Shown here: positions 32,713 through 42,567 of the stretch, piece after piece
How positions within the stretch are numbered: position 1 is the stretch's first letter
How the letters are laid out: each line of letters begins with the position of its first letter
Assembly: GCA_017631885.1 (NCBI GenBank)
Contig: JAGBSH010000004.1
Location: forward strand, 1 to 64,000
Source of the DNA: Fibrobacteraceae bacterium
GTDB taxonomy: Bacteria > Fibrobacterota > Fibrobacteria > Fibrobacterales > Fibrobacteraceae
Length of the DNA stretch: 64,000 nt
Direction: 5' to 3'
Notes under the pieces: generated by a model
Told to the model about the DNA's origin: nothing
What the model saw: the letters and a program-made list of their open reading frames with translations, nothing else
Databases searched by the model: none
Made by a program: the position numbers and the translations under genes

Positions 32713-33888
32713 ATGTATAAATCGTTAAAAATCAATAGGTTGTGTGCATTTTTCTTCTTTTTTTTACTCTTTTTTGCCCTAATTATAGGTTTAAATGGTT
32801 GTTTAAAAGAAGAAATTAAAACGGAAGCGCCTACTCGCTCCCTGTTTTTGCGTTACGCCAAAAACTTCAAAATAGACACCTTACAACAAGGTGCTCTTCA
32901 TGTCTCGGTTCAAGTTTTTATTGGAAAAGATACTTCAACATACGAATATTTGTTGCTAAAAAACGGGGCATCCACCCCTCAAGGTTACACTTCTCTCCCT
33001 ACTATTCATGTCCCGATAAAACGCGCTGTTATTTTATCTGGAAGCCACCATGCGTACTTGAAACTTTTAGATGCAGAAAAGACTATTGTCGGCTTCAGTA
33101 ATAAAAAGTATGCCGCGGATTCATCTTTATTTAATCAAATAACTCTTGGAAATATTTTAGAAATTGGAGATGGTCCTTCTTTACAACAAGAAGCTATTTA
33201 TAATTTAAAGCCAGATGTTATCATTGCTTTTGCGACTGGAAGTGCTTTTGATTCTAATCTTGAAAAATTAAAAAAAGCCAAAATCCCTGTTCTCTATGTA
33301 TCCGAATGGCAAGAAACATCTCCTCTTGGCAAAGCAGAATGGATTTATTTATTTGATGCTTTAGTACAAACTAATAAAGCTCATGATTTATTTGAAACCG
33401 AAAGAATAAGTTATGAAACGTATAAAGATTCTTTGCATGCTTTAAATTTACCTTGTCCGAAAGTACTTTTAGGCGGACCGTCTTCTGGTTATTGGTTTGC
33501 TCCTGGAGATAATAGCTATACAGCTACTTTAATTAAGGATGCTGGTGGTTGTATCGTTTTTTCTCCTGATTCTTCAAGAGAACGTAGATTTTCTTTAGAA
33601 CAAGCATTTCATTTTGCTGAAAAAGCCCAAATATGGTTACACCCTGGTATCTATGAAAATCCCCAAATGTTACTCGCAGAAGAAAGTCGTGTTAAATTTT
33701 TAAATCCTTTTATAAACAAACGCATTTTCAACTTTGATAAACAAAAAGGAAAAGCTGGTGCGCTAGATTTTTATGAAAATGGAGTAACAAACCCATCAAA
33801 AGTACTTTTAGAAGTCATAAACATACTTCATCTAGACACTGCAAAAAAGAATTTGTTCACCTGGTATCGTAATATTTTCTATAATTAG
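32713..33888 (+). CDS. periplasmic binding lipoprotein of an Fe/B12-type ABC transporter
   Basis: A 391-residue lipoprotein (signal ending GLNGC, then LKEEIK) with the Peripla_BP_2 fold used by FecB, FhuD and BtuF. Strands RAVILSGSHHAYLKLL and IVGFSNKK, then ILEIGDGPSLQQEAIYNLKPDVIIAF are typical, as are KAKIPVLYVSEW and GKAEWIYLF. ATG 32713 is preferred to the TTG at 32698. No permease or ATPase gene is adjacent, so the transporter must be elsewhere. Given the cobalamin receptor at 1.7 kb, BtuF is one possibility; ferric siderophore or heme is another. Tandem Phe residues make the signal core unusually aromatic. Confidence 0.82.
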   Translation: MYKSLKINRLCAFFFFFLLFFALIIGLNGCLKEEIKTEAPTRSLFLRYAKNFKIDTLQQGALHVSVQVFIGKDTSTYEYLLLKNGASTPQGYTSLPTIHVPIKRAVILSGSHHAYLKLLDAEKTIVGFSNKKYAADSSLFNQITLGNILEIGDGPSLQQEAIYNLKPDVIIAFATGSAFDSNLEKLKKAKIPVLYVSEWQETSPLGKAEWIYLFDALVQTNKAHDLFETERISYETYKDSLHALNLPCPKVLLGGPSSGYWFAPGDNSYTATLIKDAGGCIVFSPDSSRERRFSLEQAFHFAEKAQIWLHPGIYENPQMLLAEESRVKFLNPFINKRIFNFDKQKGKAGALDFYENGVTNPSKVLLEVINILHLDTAKKNLFTWYRNIFYN

Positions 33889-33891
33889 GGT

Positions 33892-34689
33892 ATGGCTAAT
33901 AATGTTGGTATCGGAGAATGGATTGCCGCTTCTTATGATCACGGAATTCCATTTTTGCAGCAGATTCCTAGAGAATGTGCTGATTTTTTCTTGTTGAATT
34001 CTCAGACTGCTGAATTTGACGCTGGAGAAGTCATTTTATCAGGTGATAGCATTAATCAGTACTTCTGCGTTTTACAAAGTGGACGAGCTCAAATTTGTGG
34101 CCGTATGATGCCTGATGGGCAATATAATGTCATTGCTTATTTAGAAAGTGGTGCTTGCTTTGGTGAAATGTCTCTTATATGCAATGCTCCTACAAGCAAT
34201 ACTATCATTGCTATTGAAGATGCTTGTACAGTTCTTCTTTTACCAAAAGATATTTTTATCAAGTTCCTTGACGAGAATCCAAGTGTTATGGTTTACTTGT
34301 ATAAAGTAACCGCTGATCGTTTACGTGCTAAGAATAAAGCTTTTGATGATTTTGAAAGCCTTTCTTTGCTCGCATCTGCAAAGGTTCTTCCTTTTGTAGA
34401 TTTCGCTCAGACTATGGAAAAAAGCCGTATCACTGGAACCGTTTTATTTGAATCCAATGGTCGTGGTGGCTTTATTGCGTTCCAAGATGGTCAGATGAGT
34501 TGCGCCAAATGCGGTAAACTACTTGGCCCAGATGCCTTAGAAGAATTGCTGTCTTGGGGCGAAGATACTCTTTTCAAATTAGATACCCATGTCATGCCAG
34601 ATATGGTAAATATCAATCAATCATCCAACACAACTAGTTTGATTTTGGATGCTCTTAGAAATATTGATGAAAAACAAAACACAAAATAA
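33892..34689 (+). CDS. cyclic nucleotide-binding domain protein with DUF4388
   Basis: A 265-residue regulator-like protein. The N-terminal cNMP/Crp-type beta-roll (about 20-140) includes FDAGEVILSGDSINQYFCVLQSGRAQI and ESGACFGEMSLICNAPTSNTI; the phosphate cassette (FGEMSL...) is present. After a linker, residues about 175-240 match the DUF4388 (PATAN-like) region: ITGTVLFESNGRGGFIAFQDGQMS. There is no helix-turn-helix, so it is not a Crp-type transcription factor. It probably senses a nucleotide and signals to a partner. It sits between the binding lipoprotein and purM with 3-nt and 15-nt gaps. Confidence 0.8.
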   Translation: MANNVGIGEWIAASYDHGIPFLQQIPRECADFFLLNSQTAEFDAGEVILSGDSINQYFCVLQSGRAQICGRMMPDGQYNVIAYLESGACFGEMSLICNAPTSNTIIAIEDACTVLLLPKDIFIKFLDENPSVMVYLYKVTADRLRAKNKAFDDFESLSLLASAKVLPFVDFAQTMEKSRITGTVLFESNGRGGFIAFQDGQMSCAKCGKLLGPDALEELLSWGEDTLFKLDTHVMPDMVNINQSSNTTSLILDALRNIDEKQNTK

Positions 34690-34704
34690 CCCTATGAGGA
34701 GAAT

Positions 34705-35730
34705 ATGAATTACGCAGACGCAGGGGTGTCGCTTGCCCGCGCCGATGAGGCAATGGTCGGAGTAAAAAAATCTGTTCGCAGTACTTTTAACGAAGGAGTG
34801 CTTGGCGATGTAGGAAACTTCGGAGGCCTCTTTACTTTAAACCATCTTGGAATGAAAGATCCTGTTTTAGTCAGCTCTGTTGATGGTGTCGGTACGAAAT
34901 TAAAAATCGACATTGAAATGGGAACCCACGAATTACCAGGACAAGATATCGTCAACCATTGTTGCGATGATATTTTGGTACAAGGTGCGCGTCCGTTATT
35001 CTTCCTTGATTATGTCGCTACTGGACGCCTAGAACCAGGTGTTATGGATAGCCTTGTTGCTGGTATGAGTAAAGCCTGCCGTGAAAATGATTTGGTTCTC
35101 ATTGGCGGTGAAACAGCTGAAATGCCTGGTTTCTATGGACCTGGTGACTATGACATTTCTGGAACAATCGTTGGTGTTGTTGAACGCGAAAATATTATTG
35201 ATGGCAAAAGTATTAAACCGGGAACCATCATCCTAGGTCTACCTTCTACAGGGCTTCATACTAATGGTTATTCTTTAGCTCGCAAAGCTTTATTTGATGT
35301 AGCTGGTTATACAGTAGATACTCGTATTGATGGTATGGACAAAACTATTGGTGAAGCACTCGCTACCCCACATCGTAGCTACTACAAGAGCCTTATTGAA
35401 CTTTGCGATAAAAAATTATTGCAGGGCCTTGTTCATGTTACTGGTTCTGGCTATCAAGGAAACATTCCAAGAATTCTCCCAGATAATGTAGACGTGGTTA
35501 TTGATCGTTCTGCATGGGAAGTTCCTATGATTTTCAGAGTCATTCAAGAAGCTGGTAGCGTAGAAAAAGACGAAATGTACTCGACTTTCAATATGGGTTT
35601 AGGAATGCTTGTGTTTATTGACCCAGCTAACCTTTCCGTTGTCGAAGAACACCTTAAATCTAAAGGTGAAGTTTTCTACAAAGTCGGCGAAGTTGTTGAA
35701 GGCTCTCGCCAAGTCAAATTCAAAGATTAA
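34705..35730 (+). CDS. purM: phosphoribosylformylglycinamidine cyclo-ligase
   Basis: A 341-residue AIR synthetase, the step that makes aminoimidazole ribotide in purine synthesis, using ATP. The N-terminus NYADAGVSLARADEAM is the start typical of PurM; VSSVDGVGTKLKI, GQDIVNHCCDDILVQGARPLFFLDY and IGGETAEMPGFY are family motifs. The C-terminal TGSGYQGNIPRILP region varies from the usual GGG(L/I)xxN loop. AGGAG precedes ATG. A terminator follows the stop. It may be co-transcribed with the two genes upstream. Confidence 0.95.
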   Translation: MNYADAGVSLARADEAMVGVKKSVRSTFNEGVLGDVGNFGGLFTLNHLGMKDPVLVSSVDGVGTKLKIDIEMGTHELPGQDIVNHCCDDILVQGARPLFFLDYVATGRLEPGVMDSLVAGMSKACRENDLVLIGGETAEMPGFYGPGDYDISGTIVGVVERENIIDGKSIKPGTIILGLPSTGLHTNGYSLARKALFDVAGYTVDTRIDGMDKTIGEALATPHRSYYKSLIELCDKKLLQGLVHVTGSGYQGNIPRILPDNVDVVIDRSAWEVPMIFRVIQEAGSVEKDEMYSTFNMGLGMLVFIDPANLSVVEEHLKSKGEVFYKVGEVVEGSRQVKFKD

Positions 35731-35746
35731 AAACGAATTTGTTTGT

Positions 35747-35780
35747 AATAGCGGCATCTACGATGCCGCTATTTTTTTTG
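35747..35780 (+). terminator. terminator after purM
   Basis: AATAGCGGCATC/GATGCCGCTATT stem followed by TTTTTTTT. It overlaps the end of the convergent glycosyltransferase gene, so the T run is also within that gene. Confidence 0.88.
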
Positions 35781-36728
35781 CTTTATTTTTTCTAAAAGAG
35801 GCACACCTAAAATGCTAATAAAACTTCTCAACAAAATTTTAAATGGTTTTCTTACATGAGGGTAAAGGTGTTTTGAATTTTTTATCGCCCACATAAAATA
35901 TTCTGGCAGAAAAAATCTCGTTAAACGATTTTCTAAATAAGAAATGTAATCTTTCAAAAAATAAACAGATTTTTTTTCAAACTTGCCAGAATTCATTTGA
36001 TTCAGCAATAATTTACTCCACTTTAAATTTTTACAGATTTCCTCTTTCCAAATATGCTTTGCGCCTATACCAATTGCATTATCATCATGTAATCGATATT
36101 TAATAACAGGATTTTTTATCGCTACATAACCATTATTTAAAAAAGCACAAAAACCTATCCATTGGTCATGTACAAAAACATCTTCTGGAATCGGTAAAAC
36201 TTTCTCTAGCAAAGACACTTTAAACAAAGAAAGACACCCCGTAAGATTTGTATAGCCTGTCATTAAATTTTCTAACGAAAGGCTTTCAATTATCTTAGCC
36301 TCTTTTCTCCATGATGTCGAAATAATTTGTCCTTTGGCATCTATTACATTTGCATCGCCAAAAACGAGATCTGGATTTTTATTTTCACTACAAAATACGG
36401 TTTTTTCTAAAATTTCCAACTTTTCAGGAAGCCAGATATCATCTTGATCGGCAAGTGCAATCAAATCACTTGGTAAAAGTTCTGCTTTAGCTATTTCTAA
36501 TATTTTTGAAAAAGCAGCCCTATGCCCTGTATTTACTGAATTTTTCCATAATTTAATGGGAAGTTTTGAACTAAAATTTTCAACAATCTGAACACTAGAA
36601 TCTGATGAAGCATCATCTAAAACAAAAATAATATCAGCAGGGCGTGTTTGCATCACCAAAGAAGAAAGCATTTCTGAAAGAAACTTTTCGCCATTATAAG
36701 TTGCAAGAACGACACCAATTTTTGCCAT
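35769..36728 (-). CDS. family 2 glycosyltransferase
   Basis: A 319-residue GT2 protein. The N-terminal nucleotide-sugar motif is VVLATYNGEKFLSEMLSSL, followed by FVLDDASSDSS. The DxD-like site is ALADQDDIWLPEKLE, and later VHDQWIGFCAFLNNG matches the rhamnosyl-/galactosyltransferase branch of GT2. The C-terminus is basic with no membrane helix, so it is a peripheral inner-membrane enzyme for a surface glycan. It is a single gene transcribed toward purM, and their 3' ends share a terminator. Confidence 0.88.
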   Translation of the reverse strand: MAKIGVVLATYNGEKFLSEMLSSLVMQTRPADIIFVLDDASSDSSVQIVENFSSKLPIKLWKNSVNTGHRAAFSKILEIAKAELLPSDLIALADQDDIWLPEKLEILEKTVFCSENKNPDLVFGDANVIDAKGQIISTSWRKEAKIIESLSLENLMTGYTNLTGCLSLFKVSLLEKVLPIPEDVFVHDQWIGFCAFLNNGYVAIKNPVIKYRLHDDNAIGIGAKHIWKEEICKNLKWSKLLLNQMNSGKFEKKSVYFLKDYISYLENRLTRFFLPEYFMWAIKNSKHLYPHVRKPFKILLRSFISILGVPLLEKIKQKK

Positions 36729-36844
36729 ATCACAAATATAAAAAGATAAAATTTCTTGTTTTTCTTGCTGTTCTTTCTATGTGATAGAAATTTTGCTACC
36801 TGCGGGTTGCGGAAAATAAACTTATTTCTTTATAAAGTTAGTTT

Positions 36845-37171
36845 GTGAATCCATTAGAACACACAAAAAATTGTTTTGGAAAAGCCCTCAGAAAAATCCG
36901 CTGGGAGAAAAAAATAAGCCAAGAACAACTGGCTGATAATAGTGGTATTTCTAGACAACATATTTCTCGTTTAGAATGTAATAACGATATTCCTTCTCTT
37001 GAAACCCTTCGGCTAATCGCAAAAGGGTTAAATATTTCTATGAAAGATTTGATTAATGAATTTGAAACCATATATTATAAGCCAGTATTTAATGACGATT
37101 TAAAAGTTGCTGAGAAGAACCAATCAGAAAAATACTTTTTAGCAAAAAATTCTAACTCTCAAAAGAAATAA
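36845..37171 (+). CDS. XRE-family DNA-binding protein
   Basis: A 108-residue regulator with a GTG start. The helix-turn-helix is at about residues 11-65: LRKIRWEKKISQEQLADNSGI, then SRQHISRLECNNDIPSLETL and RLIAKGLNISMKDLI, a close match to the HTH_3 consensus. A short polar tail follows. There is no visible partner gene. It could act as a lone repressor, and the 116-nt upstream region is AT-rich without a clear operator. The ribosome site is weak. Confidence 0.8.
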   Translation: MNPLEHTKNCFGKALRKIRWEKKISQEQLADNSGISRQHISRLECNNDIPSLETLRLIAKGLNISMKDLINEFETIYYKPVFNDDLKVAEKNQSEKYFLAKNSNSQKK

Positions 37172-37287
37172 AATCCTCTAAAATACCCTTTTTAAAGCTT
37201 TTTTAAAGTCTTTTGATTTCTCTATTAACATCTTCATAACTCGCTTTTACTAAATTGTTGCTGAAAATTTATTTCTCAAGGATTTAT

Positions 37288-40161
37288 ATGAGCATCGTAG
37301 ATAAAGTACTGCATAAAATTTTTGGAACGCCACACGAAAGAAAAGTAAAGCGTTTGCGTCCGGTTATAGCAGAAATCAATAAAGTACGTAAAGAATTAGA
37401 AGTTCTTTCTGATAAAGAACTTGCTCTCAAAAGTTCTGAGTTCAGAACCCGTTTACAAGAAGGCGCTTCTTTAGAAGATATTAAAGTAGAAGCTTTTGCC
37501 GTGTGCCAAGAAGCTTGCGACCGCCGTCTTGGTATTTTCAATATCTTTGATGAATCCTATGGATTTGATTTTGGTCTTTTAGGGCCAGAACTTGCTGGAG
37601 CTGTTCAAAAAGCAAGAGAAGAATTAAAAGCTGGTGTGCCAGAATATGAAGTTTATTTACCAGCAGAGCTTTATGCTAAAGTACGCGAACTTTATCCGGA
37701 ATCTGTAAAACCATTCCGTATGATGCCTTTTGATGTGCAAATGATTGGTGGCCTTGTTTTACACGAAGGCGCTATTGCAGAAATGGCTACTGGTGAAGGT
37801 AAAACTCTTGCTGCTGCTTGTCCTGTTTATTTAAATGGTCTTTCAGGGAAAGGCGTTCATGTTGTTACTGTAAACGATTACTTGGCAGGCCGTGATGCTA
37901 AGCAAATGGGCCGCGTTTATAATTTCCTTGGTTTAAAAGTCGGTCTTATTGTCAATGGTCTTGACTCTGACCAACGTAGAGCAAGTTATGGTGCCGATGT
38001 TACTTATGGTACAAATAACGAATTCGGTTTTGATTACTTGCGCGATAACATGGCAGTCACTCCACAAGAACTAGTTCAGAGAGAACTTAATTTCTGTATT
38101 GTGGACGAAGTGGACTCTATCTTAATTGATGAAGCTAGAACTCCTTTGATTATCAGTGGTCCTGCAGAAGATGCTACTGACAAATATGTTAAAGCAGATG
38201 CATTGGTGCAACAATTAAAGCGCGGCACCGATTACATGGTTGATGAAAAAAATAAAACGGTTCAAATTACAGAACGCGGTGTCAACAAAATTGAATCTAT
38301 TCTTAAAATCACAAACCTTTACGGTGAACATGCTGAATGGGTTCATTTTATCACTCAATCCATGCGCGCTTGGAACCTTTTTGAACGCGATGTAGATTAT
38401 TTGGTTCGCGAAGGTGAAATCGTTATTATTGACGAAAATACCGGCCGCTTAATGGAAGGGCGTCGTTATTCTGAAGGTATGCACCAAGCTATCGAAGCAA
38501 AAGAAAAGGTGCAAATCCGCCGTGAAAACCAAACACTTGCAACCATTACATTCCAGAACTATTTCCGCATGTATAAAAAGCTTTCTGGTATGACTGGTAC
38601 TGCAGAAACAGAAGCAACTGAATTTATCAAAATTTATAACATGCCTACTTGGGTTATCCCAACACACAAGCCTTGTATCCGTAATGACTTGAATGACCTC
38701 GTCTATAAAACAGAAGATGCAAAATGGCGTTCCATTGTTTCTGAAATCAAACGCAGACACAATGCTGGACAGCCAATTCTTGTTGGTACGGCTTCTGTTG
38801 AAAAGTCTGAAAAAATTTCTCAGATGCTTAAACGTGAAGGCATTGAACACGAAGTTTTGAATGCTAAAAACCATGGTCGAGAAGCTGAAATTATTCAGTA
38901 TGCTGGCCACATGTATAAAGTAACTGTTGCTACTAACATGGCTGGTCGTGGTACTGATATTGCACTTGGACCAGGTGCTGCTGAAGTTGGCGGTTTACAC
39001 GTTCTTGGTACAGAACGTCATGAATCAAGGCGTATTGATAACCAGTTACGCGGGCGTTCAGGCCGCCAAGGTGATCCAGGTTCAAGCCAGTACTTCCTTT
39101 CACTTGATGATAATCTTGTTCGTATTTTTGGCGGGGCTAACATCAAAAAAATGATGGAACGTTTTGGTTTAGGTGATGACGATGTTATCGTTCACCCACT
39201 TGTAAGCCGCAGTATTCGTGGAGCCCAACGCCGTGTTGAAGGTCAAAGTTTTGATGCTCGTAAATACTTGCTTGATTACGATGATGTGATGAACGAACAA
39301 CGTAAAGTCATTTATACTTTACGCCGTCGCATTCTTAATGAAGAAGATGTTCGTCAAGATGTTTGGAGCCGAATTGAAGAAGCTGTAGATATTAAAGTTT
39401 CTCAATATGTATTTACAAATACTTTCCCTGAAGAATGGAAACTAGAAGAACTCCATGTAGAACTCGGTCGTTGCTTTGCTATCAACTATAACTTGAGCAA
39501 AGAAGATGCTACAACCAAAACTGCAGAAAACGTTTTAGATGAAATCCTTGACCTTTGTAAAAAGAAATACGATAAACTTGTAGAAATCATTCCAGAAAAA
39601 GATTTCAAAAATCTTGAACGTCATTTGTTATTACGCACCATTGACCAACACTGGAAAGAACACTTGTATGCTATGGACCAATTAAAAGATTCTATTCGCT
39701 TCCATGGCTATGCTCAAAAAGACCCACTCATGGTTTACAAGAGCGAAGGTTTTAGATTATTTGAAAAATGTCTTGAAAGCATCGCAACGCTTGTCACTAT
39801 GCGCATTTTAAACATTCGTATTCAATTACCGAACGGAATGTCTGTTCCTCCTGAAATGCTCGTTAAGCGTGAAGATGCTCCAAAAACAAATAATCCTGAT
39901 GAAGTAGCTCCAGAAGATAAAATGGAAGTTTCTATCGCACAAGAATCCATTCCGCCAAAACCTGAAGCCCCGACTCAGACCGTAACAAATAAAGACCCAG
40001 AACCTTCTACAATGCCTCAATCAGCACTTCCAGGAACACGCCCTCCTATGCGCAGGCCTGCTCCTGTAAAAACAGAAGGTCCAAAAGTAGGGCGTAATGA
40101 TCCTTGCTGGTGTGGCTCTGGATTAAAATTCAAAAAATGTCACGGTAAAAACGAAGAATAA
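37288..40161 (+). CDS. secA: preprotein translocase ATPase SecA
   Basis: A 957-residue motor for export through SecYEG. Walker A is [14 protein letters not shown] (about residues 166-178). The DEAD-type acids are in [21 protein letters not shown], and the second helicase domain has [14 protein letters not shown] and [14 protein letters not shown]. The helical scaffold follows, then a long Pro-rich linker (about 850-930). The C-terminal SEC-C zinc site is [22 protein letters not shown] 37288 has AAGGA upstream and starts the usual [13 protein letters not shown]; an earlier in-frame start at 37255 lacks this. tmk follows after 3 nt. Confidence 0.97.
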   Translation: MSIVDKVLHKIFGTPHERKVKRLRPVIAEINKVRKELEVLSDKELALKSSEFRTRLQEGASLEDIKVEAFAVCQEACDRRLGIFNIFDESYGFDFGLLGPELAGAVQKAREELKAGVPEYEVYLPAELYAKVRELYPESVKPFRMMPFDVQMIGGLVLHEGAIAEMATGEGKTLAAACPVYLNGLSGKGVHVVTVNDYLAGRDAKQMGRVYNFLGLKVGLIVNGLDSDQRRASYGADVTYGTNNEFGFDYLRDNMAVTPQELVQRELNFCIVDEVDSILIDEARTPLIISGPAEDATDKYVKADALVQQLKRGTDYMVDEKNKTVQITERGVNKIESILKITNLYGEHAEWVHFITQSMRAWNLFERDVDYLVREGEIVIIDENTGRLMEGRRYSEGMHQAIEAKEKVQIRRENQTLATITFQNYFRMYKKLSGMTGTAETEATEFIKIYNMPTWVIPTHKPCIRNDLNDLVYKTEDAKWRSIVSEIKRRHNAGQPILVGTASVEKSEKISQMLKREGIEHEVLNAKNHGREAEIIQYAGHMYKVTVATNMAGRGTDIALGPGAAEVGGLHVLGTERHESRRIDNQLRGRSGRQGDPGSSQYFLSLDDNLVRIFGGANIKKMMERFGLGDDDVIVHPLVSRSIRGAQRRVEGQSFDARKYLLDYDDVMNEQRKVIYTLRRRILNEEDVRQDVWSRIEEAVDIKVSQYVFTNTFPEEWKLEELHVELGRCFAINYNLSKEDATTKTAENVLDEILDLCKKKYDKLVEIIPEKDFKNLERHLLLRTIDQHWKEHLYAMDQLKDSIRFHGYAQKDPLMVYKSEGFRLFEKCLESIATLVTMRILNIRIQLPNGMSVPPEMLVKREDAPKTNNPDEVAPEDKMEVSIAQESIPPKPEAPTQTVTNKDPEPSTMPQSALPGTRPPMRRPAPVKTEGPKVGRNDPCWCGSGLKFKKCHGKNEE

Positions 40162-40164
40162 AAT

Positions 40165-40803
40165 ATGTTCTGTTCCACTAAACACTTTTTTAGCTTAGAA
40201 GGCATTGATGGTTCTGGCAAAACCACTCAATTAGAACTTTTAGCCAATGCGCTAGAAGCTAAAGGCTATAAAGTGGTTAAATTCAGAGAACCTGGTGGTT
40301 CTATTATTTCAGAACAAATTCGTTCTTTACTATTAGACAGAACATTCAAAGGTAAAATGGATAACACCACTGAGCTTTTGCTTTACAATGCAGCAAGAGC
40401 TCAAGTGATTTCAGAAGTCATATTACCGGCCTTACAAGATGGTAATATTGTACTTGCAGACCGTTTTGCTTTTAGTACTTTAGCTTATCAAGGTTATGGT
40501 AGAAACCTTTCTCTCAAAAAAGTGAATGAACTTTCTGCCATCACTTGTGAAAATTGTTTTCCTGAACTTACCATAATTCTTGATATAGATGCCAAAGAAA
40601 GTAAAATCAGAAGAAGTAAACGCGCAGGCACTCCTGATCGTTTAGAAGCTGAAGCCGATTCTTTTTTTACTAAAGTCCAAGAAGGCTATAGACAAATTGC
40701 AAAAGACTACCCTGATTCTGTAGCCTTATTTAATGCCTTACTCCCGAAAGAAGAAATTCACGAAAAAATTTTGTCTGCTGTTCTCTCTAAATTAAACAAC
40801 TAA
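40165..40803 (+). CDS. tmk: thymidylate kinase
   Basis: A 212-residue P-loop kinase making dTDP from dTMP. The P-loop is FSLEGIDGSGKTTQLELL. The dTMP-binding DRFAFSTLAYQGYGR carries the DR(Y/F) motif, and the lid region is DAKESKIRRSKRAGTPDRLE. Length is typical. It starts 3 nt after secA with no ribosome site of its own, so it is probably coupled to secA translation. Confidence 0.94.
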   Translation: MFCSTKHFFSLEGIDGSGKTTQLELLANALEAKGYKVVKFREPGGSIISEQIRSLLLDRTFKGKMDNTTELLLYNAARAQVISEVILPALQDGNIVLADRFAFSTLAYQGYGRNLSLKKVNELSAITCENCFPELTIILDIDAKESKIRRSKRAGTPDRLEAEADSFFTKVQEGYRQIAKDYPDSVALFNALLPKEEIHEKILSAVLSKLNN

Positions 40804-40843
40804 AGTTTTTGTACAACAACCTTTTCGTATTTAGAGGTGTCTG

Positions 40844-41923
40844 ATGTTTCTTCTTATGTTGCTTTTGGGTTTTGCTTTATTATTCTTAAACCTTTCAAAA
40901 GCTTTTTCAAATAAATTGAAATTCATTATACCCTCTATTTTCGTTTTAGGAACATTATTCAGTTTTTTCTTTCGAGAATATATTTTCTTTTGTGCCACAC
41001 AAACTTTCTTTTTCATTTTTACTTGTATTGCCCTTTCATTTTACCTTATTTTCGACCTTCCCCTCCTATTTTTAAAAATCAAAAAAAAGACAAATATTAA
41101 AAAAGAACAAAAAATCAGTCTGACTATTTTCTTTATTTCATTTATTCTCACTATTATATTTTTGATTTTTGGAATACCTAATAACGCCAATTACAAAATC
41201 AGAAATTTATCTATTCCTATTTCTAAAGAACACTCTCCTTTCAGTGTTGTCTTTTTCACAGACCTACATTTAGACCCTCTATTTAAAGCATCAAAACTTG
41301 AACAACTCGCCATACATTTAGATTCTCTTCAGCCAGATTATATTTTCTTTGGTGGTGACTTAGCAGATATGGATATTTCTGCTCTCAATCAAAAAGGTTT
41401 TGATAAATTATTACAAACTATTACTTCTAAAGCTAAAAAAGGAACTTATGCTGTTCTTGGAAACCATGAAGCTTATATGACTAGAAATGGTTCCAATTCA
41501 AAAGAATGGATGCAATATGTCGGCATGAAAGTTTTAGTAGATTCAACTATCTGCAACGAAGATTTCTGTTTAACAGGGAGACAAGATTTTCAAGTGGCAC
41601 GACTTAACGAAACAGAGCGCCTTCCACTAGAAAAATTAGCCCCAAAAGATACAACTCGTCTATGGTTACTTCTTGATCACCAACCACATGGGATAGAAGA
41701 AACTTATCAAGGGCCTTTACCTTTACTTTCTCTTTCTGGACATACCCACAACGGACAATTCTTTCCTGGTACCATTCTAATTGATTTAATCTGGCCTCTT
41801 GATTATGGTTTAGGTACAATCAATAACGCTCCTTGGTTAGTTAGTTCTGGTATTGATTCTTGGGGGCCTCCTGTCAGAATTGGTTCGGACACAGAAATTT
41901 GGTTTTTATCATTCACTCCATAA
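40844..41923 (+). CDS. membrane-anchored metallophosphoesterase
   Basis: A 359-residue protein with four N-terminal hydrophobic helices (to about 115), then a calcineurin-like phosphoesterase domain. Metal motifs are VVFFTDLHLDP, FFGGDLAD, VLGNHEAYM and LSGHTHNGQFFP, all in order, matching the YkuE/YaeI type that acts on phospholipid or lipid-linked phosphates at the membrane. AGAGGTG precedes ATG. The two-domain layout, with a polytopic anchor in place of a single helix, resembles larger members of the family. It is followed after 8 nt by a TM2 gene. Confidence 0.88.
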   Translation: MFLLMLLLGFALLFLNLSKAFSNKLKFIIPSIFVLGTLFSFFFREYIFFCATQTFFFIFTCIALSFYLIFDLPLLFLKIKKKTNIKKEQKISLTIFFISFILTIIFLIFGIPNNANYKIRNLSIPISKEHSPFSVVFFTDLHLDPLFKASKLEQLAIHLDSLQPDYIFFGGDLADMDISALNQKGFDKLLQTITSKAKKGTYAVLGNHEAYMTRNGSNSKEWMQYVGMKVLVDSTICNEDFCLTGRQDFQVARLNETERLPLEKLAPKDTTRLWLLLDHQPHGIEETYQGPLPLLSLSGHTHNGQFFPGTILIDLIWPLDYGLGTINNAPWLVSSGIDSWGPPVRIGSDTEIWFLSFTP

Positions 41924-41931
41924 GGGAATTT

Positions 41932-42123
41932 ATGCCAAAACAAGGTGAACACAACAAATGGATTGCTTTAGCTCTATGTATTTTACTAGGCTATCTTGGG
42001 CTGCATCGTTTCTATGAAGGTAAAATAGCCACAGGTATTCTTTGGCTTTGCACTGGTGGATTATTTGGAATCGGTATTGTTATTGATGCTATTTTAATCG
42101 TTTTAAAACCAGAAAAATATTAA
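41932..42123 (+). CDS. TM2-domain membrane protein
   Basis: A 63-residue protein with the TM2 pattern: KWIALALCILLGYLGLHRFYEG, then KIATGILWLCTGGLFGIGIVIDAILI. Two membrane helices are joined by the short loop with LGLHRFYxGK, a conserved family motif. AAGGGA precedes ATG 41932, which is chosen over an in-frame start inside the upstream gene. TM2 proteins have no well-established function. It lies directly after the phosphoesterase and is probably co-transcribed. Confidence 0.9.
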   Translation: MPKQGEHNKWIALALCILLGYLGLHRFYEGKIATGILWLCTGGLFGIGIVIDAILIVLKPEKY

Positions 42124-42258
42124 TGTCTCATTTTAACATGCCTAAATTTCCCTGTTTTCAAATATTTGTTTATAAATATTTACAAAACTGCAATTCATCA
42201 TTATCCACTGATTTGACTTAAGCAATAACCCCTAGGATTATATACTATATTTGAACTT

Positions 42259-42567
42259 ATGCCTATTTCATTAGACTCAAACCATTTAGAAACCGTTAAA
42301 CGTATTTTAGAACTCCACTTTAATGGCTTGGAAGTTTTAGCTTATGGCTCACGTGTTTCTGGTGTCAACTTAACGCCAGATGCCGATTTGGATATCGTGG
42401 TTGTTTCTGAAAAACCTATTTCGCTTGAAGATATGATTAGTGTTGAACAAGCCTTTGCCGAAAGCGATCTTCCATTCCGAGTTGACATTGTTGATTGGGC
42501 AAAACTCCCCGAAAGTATTCAAAAAGCTATTAAAAAAGAAAATGTAGTCATTCAGGAAGCCGAATGA
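42259..42567 (+). CDS. MNT-type nucleotidyltransferase domain protein
   Basis: A 102-residue minimal nucleotidyltransferase. The active-site pattern is YGSRVSGVNLTPDADLDIVV (GSxxxG then DxD), followed by the third acid in FRVDIVDWAKLPE. Minimal NTases often pair with a HEPN-domain toxin (MNT/HEPN, e.g. MntA, which AMPylates HepT). No HEPN partner is adjacent: the next gene, which overlaps by ATGA, encodes an exported solute-binding-like protein. So it may be an orphan or have a different job. Confidence 0.85.
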   Translation: MPISLDSNHLETVKRILELHFNGLEVLAYGSRVSGVNLTPDADLDIVVVSEKPISLEDMISVEQAFAESDLPFRVDIVDWAKLPESIQKAIKKENVVIQEAE

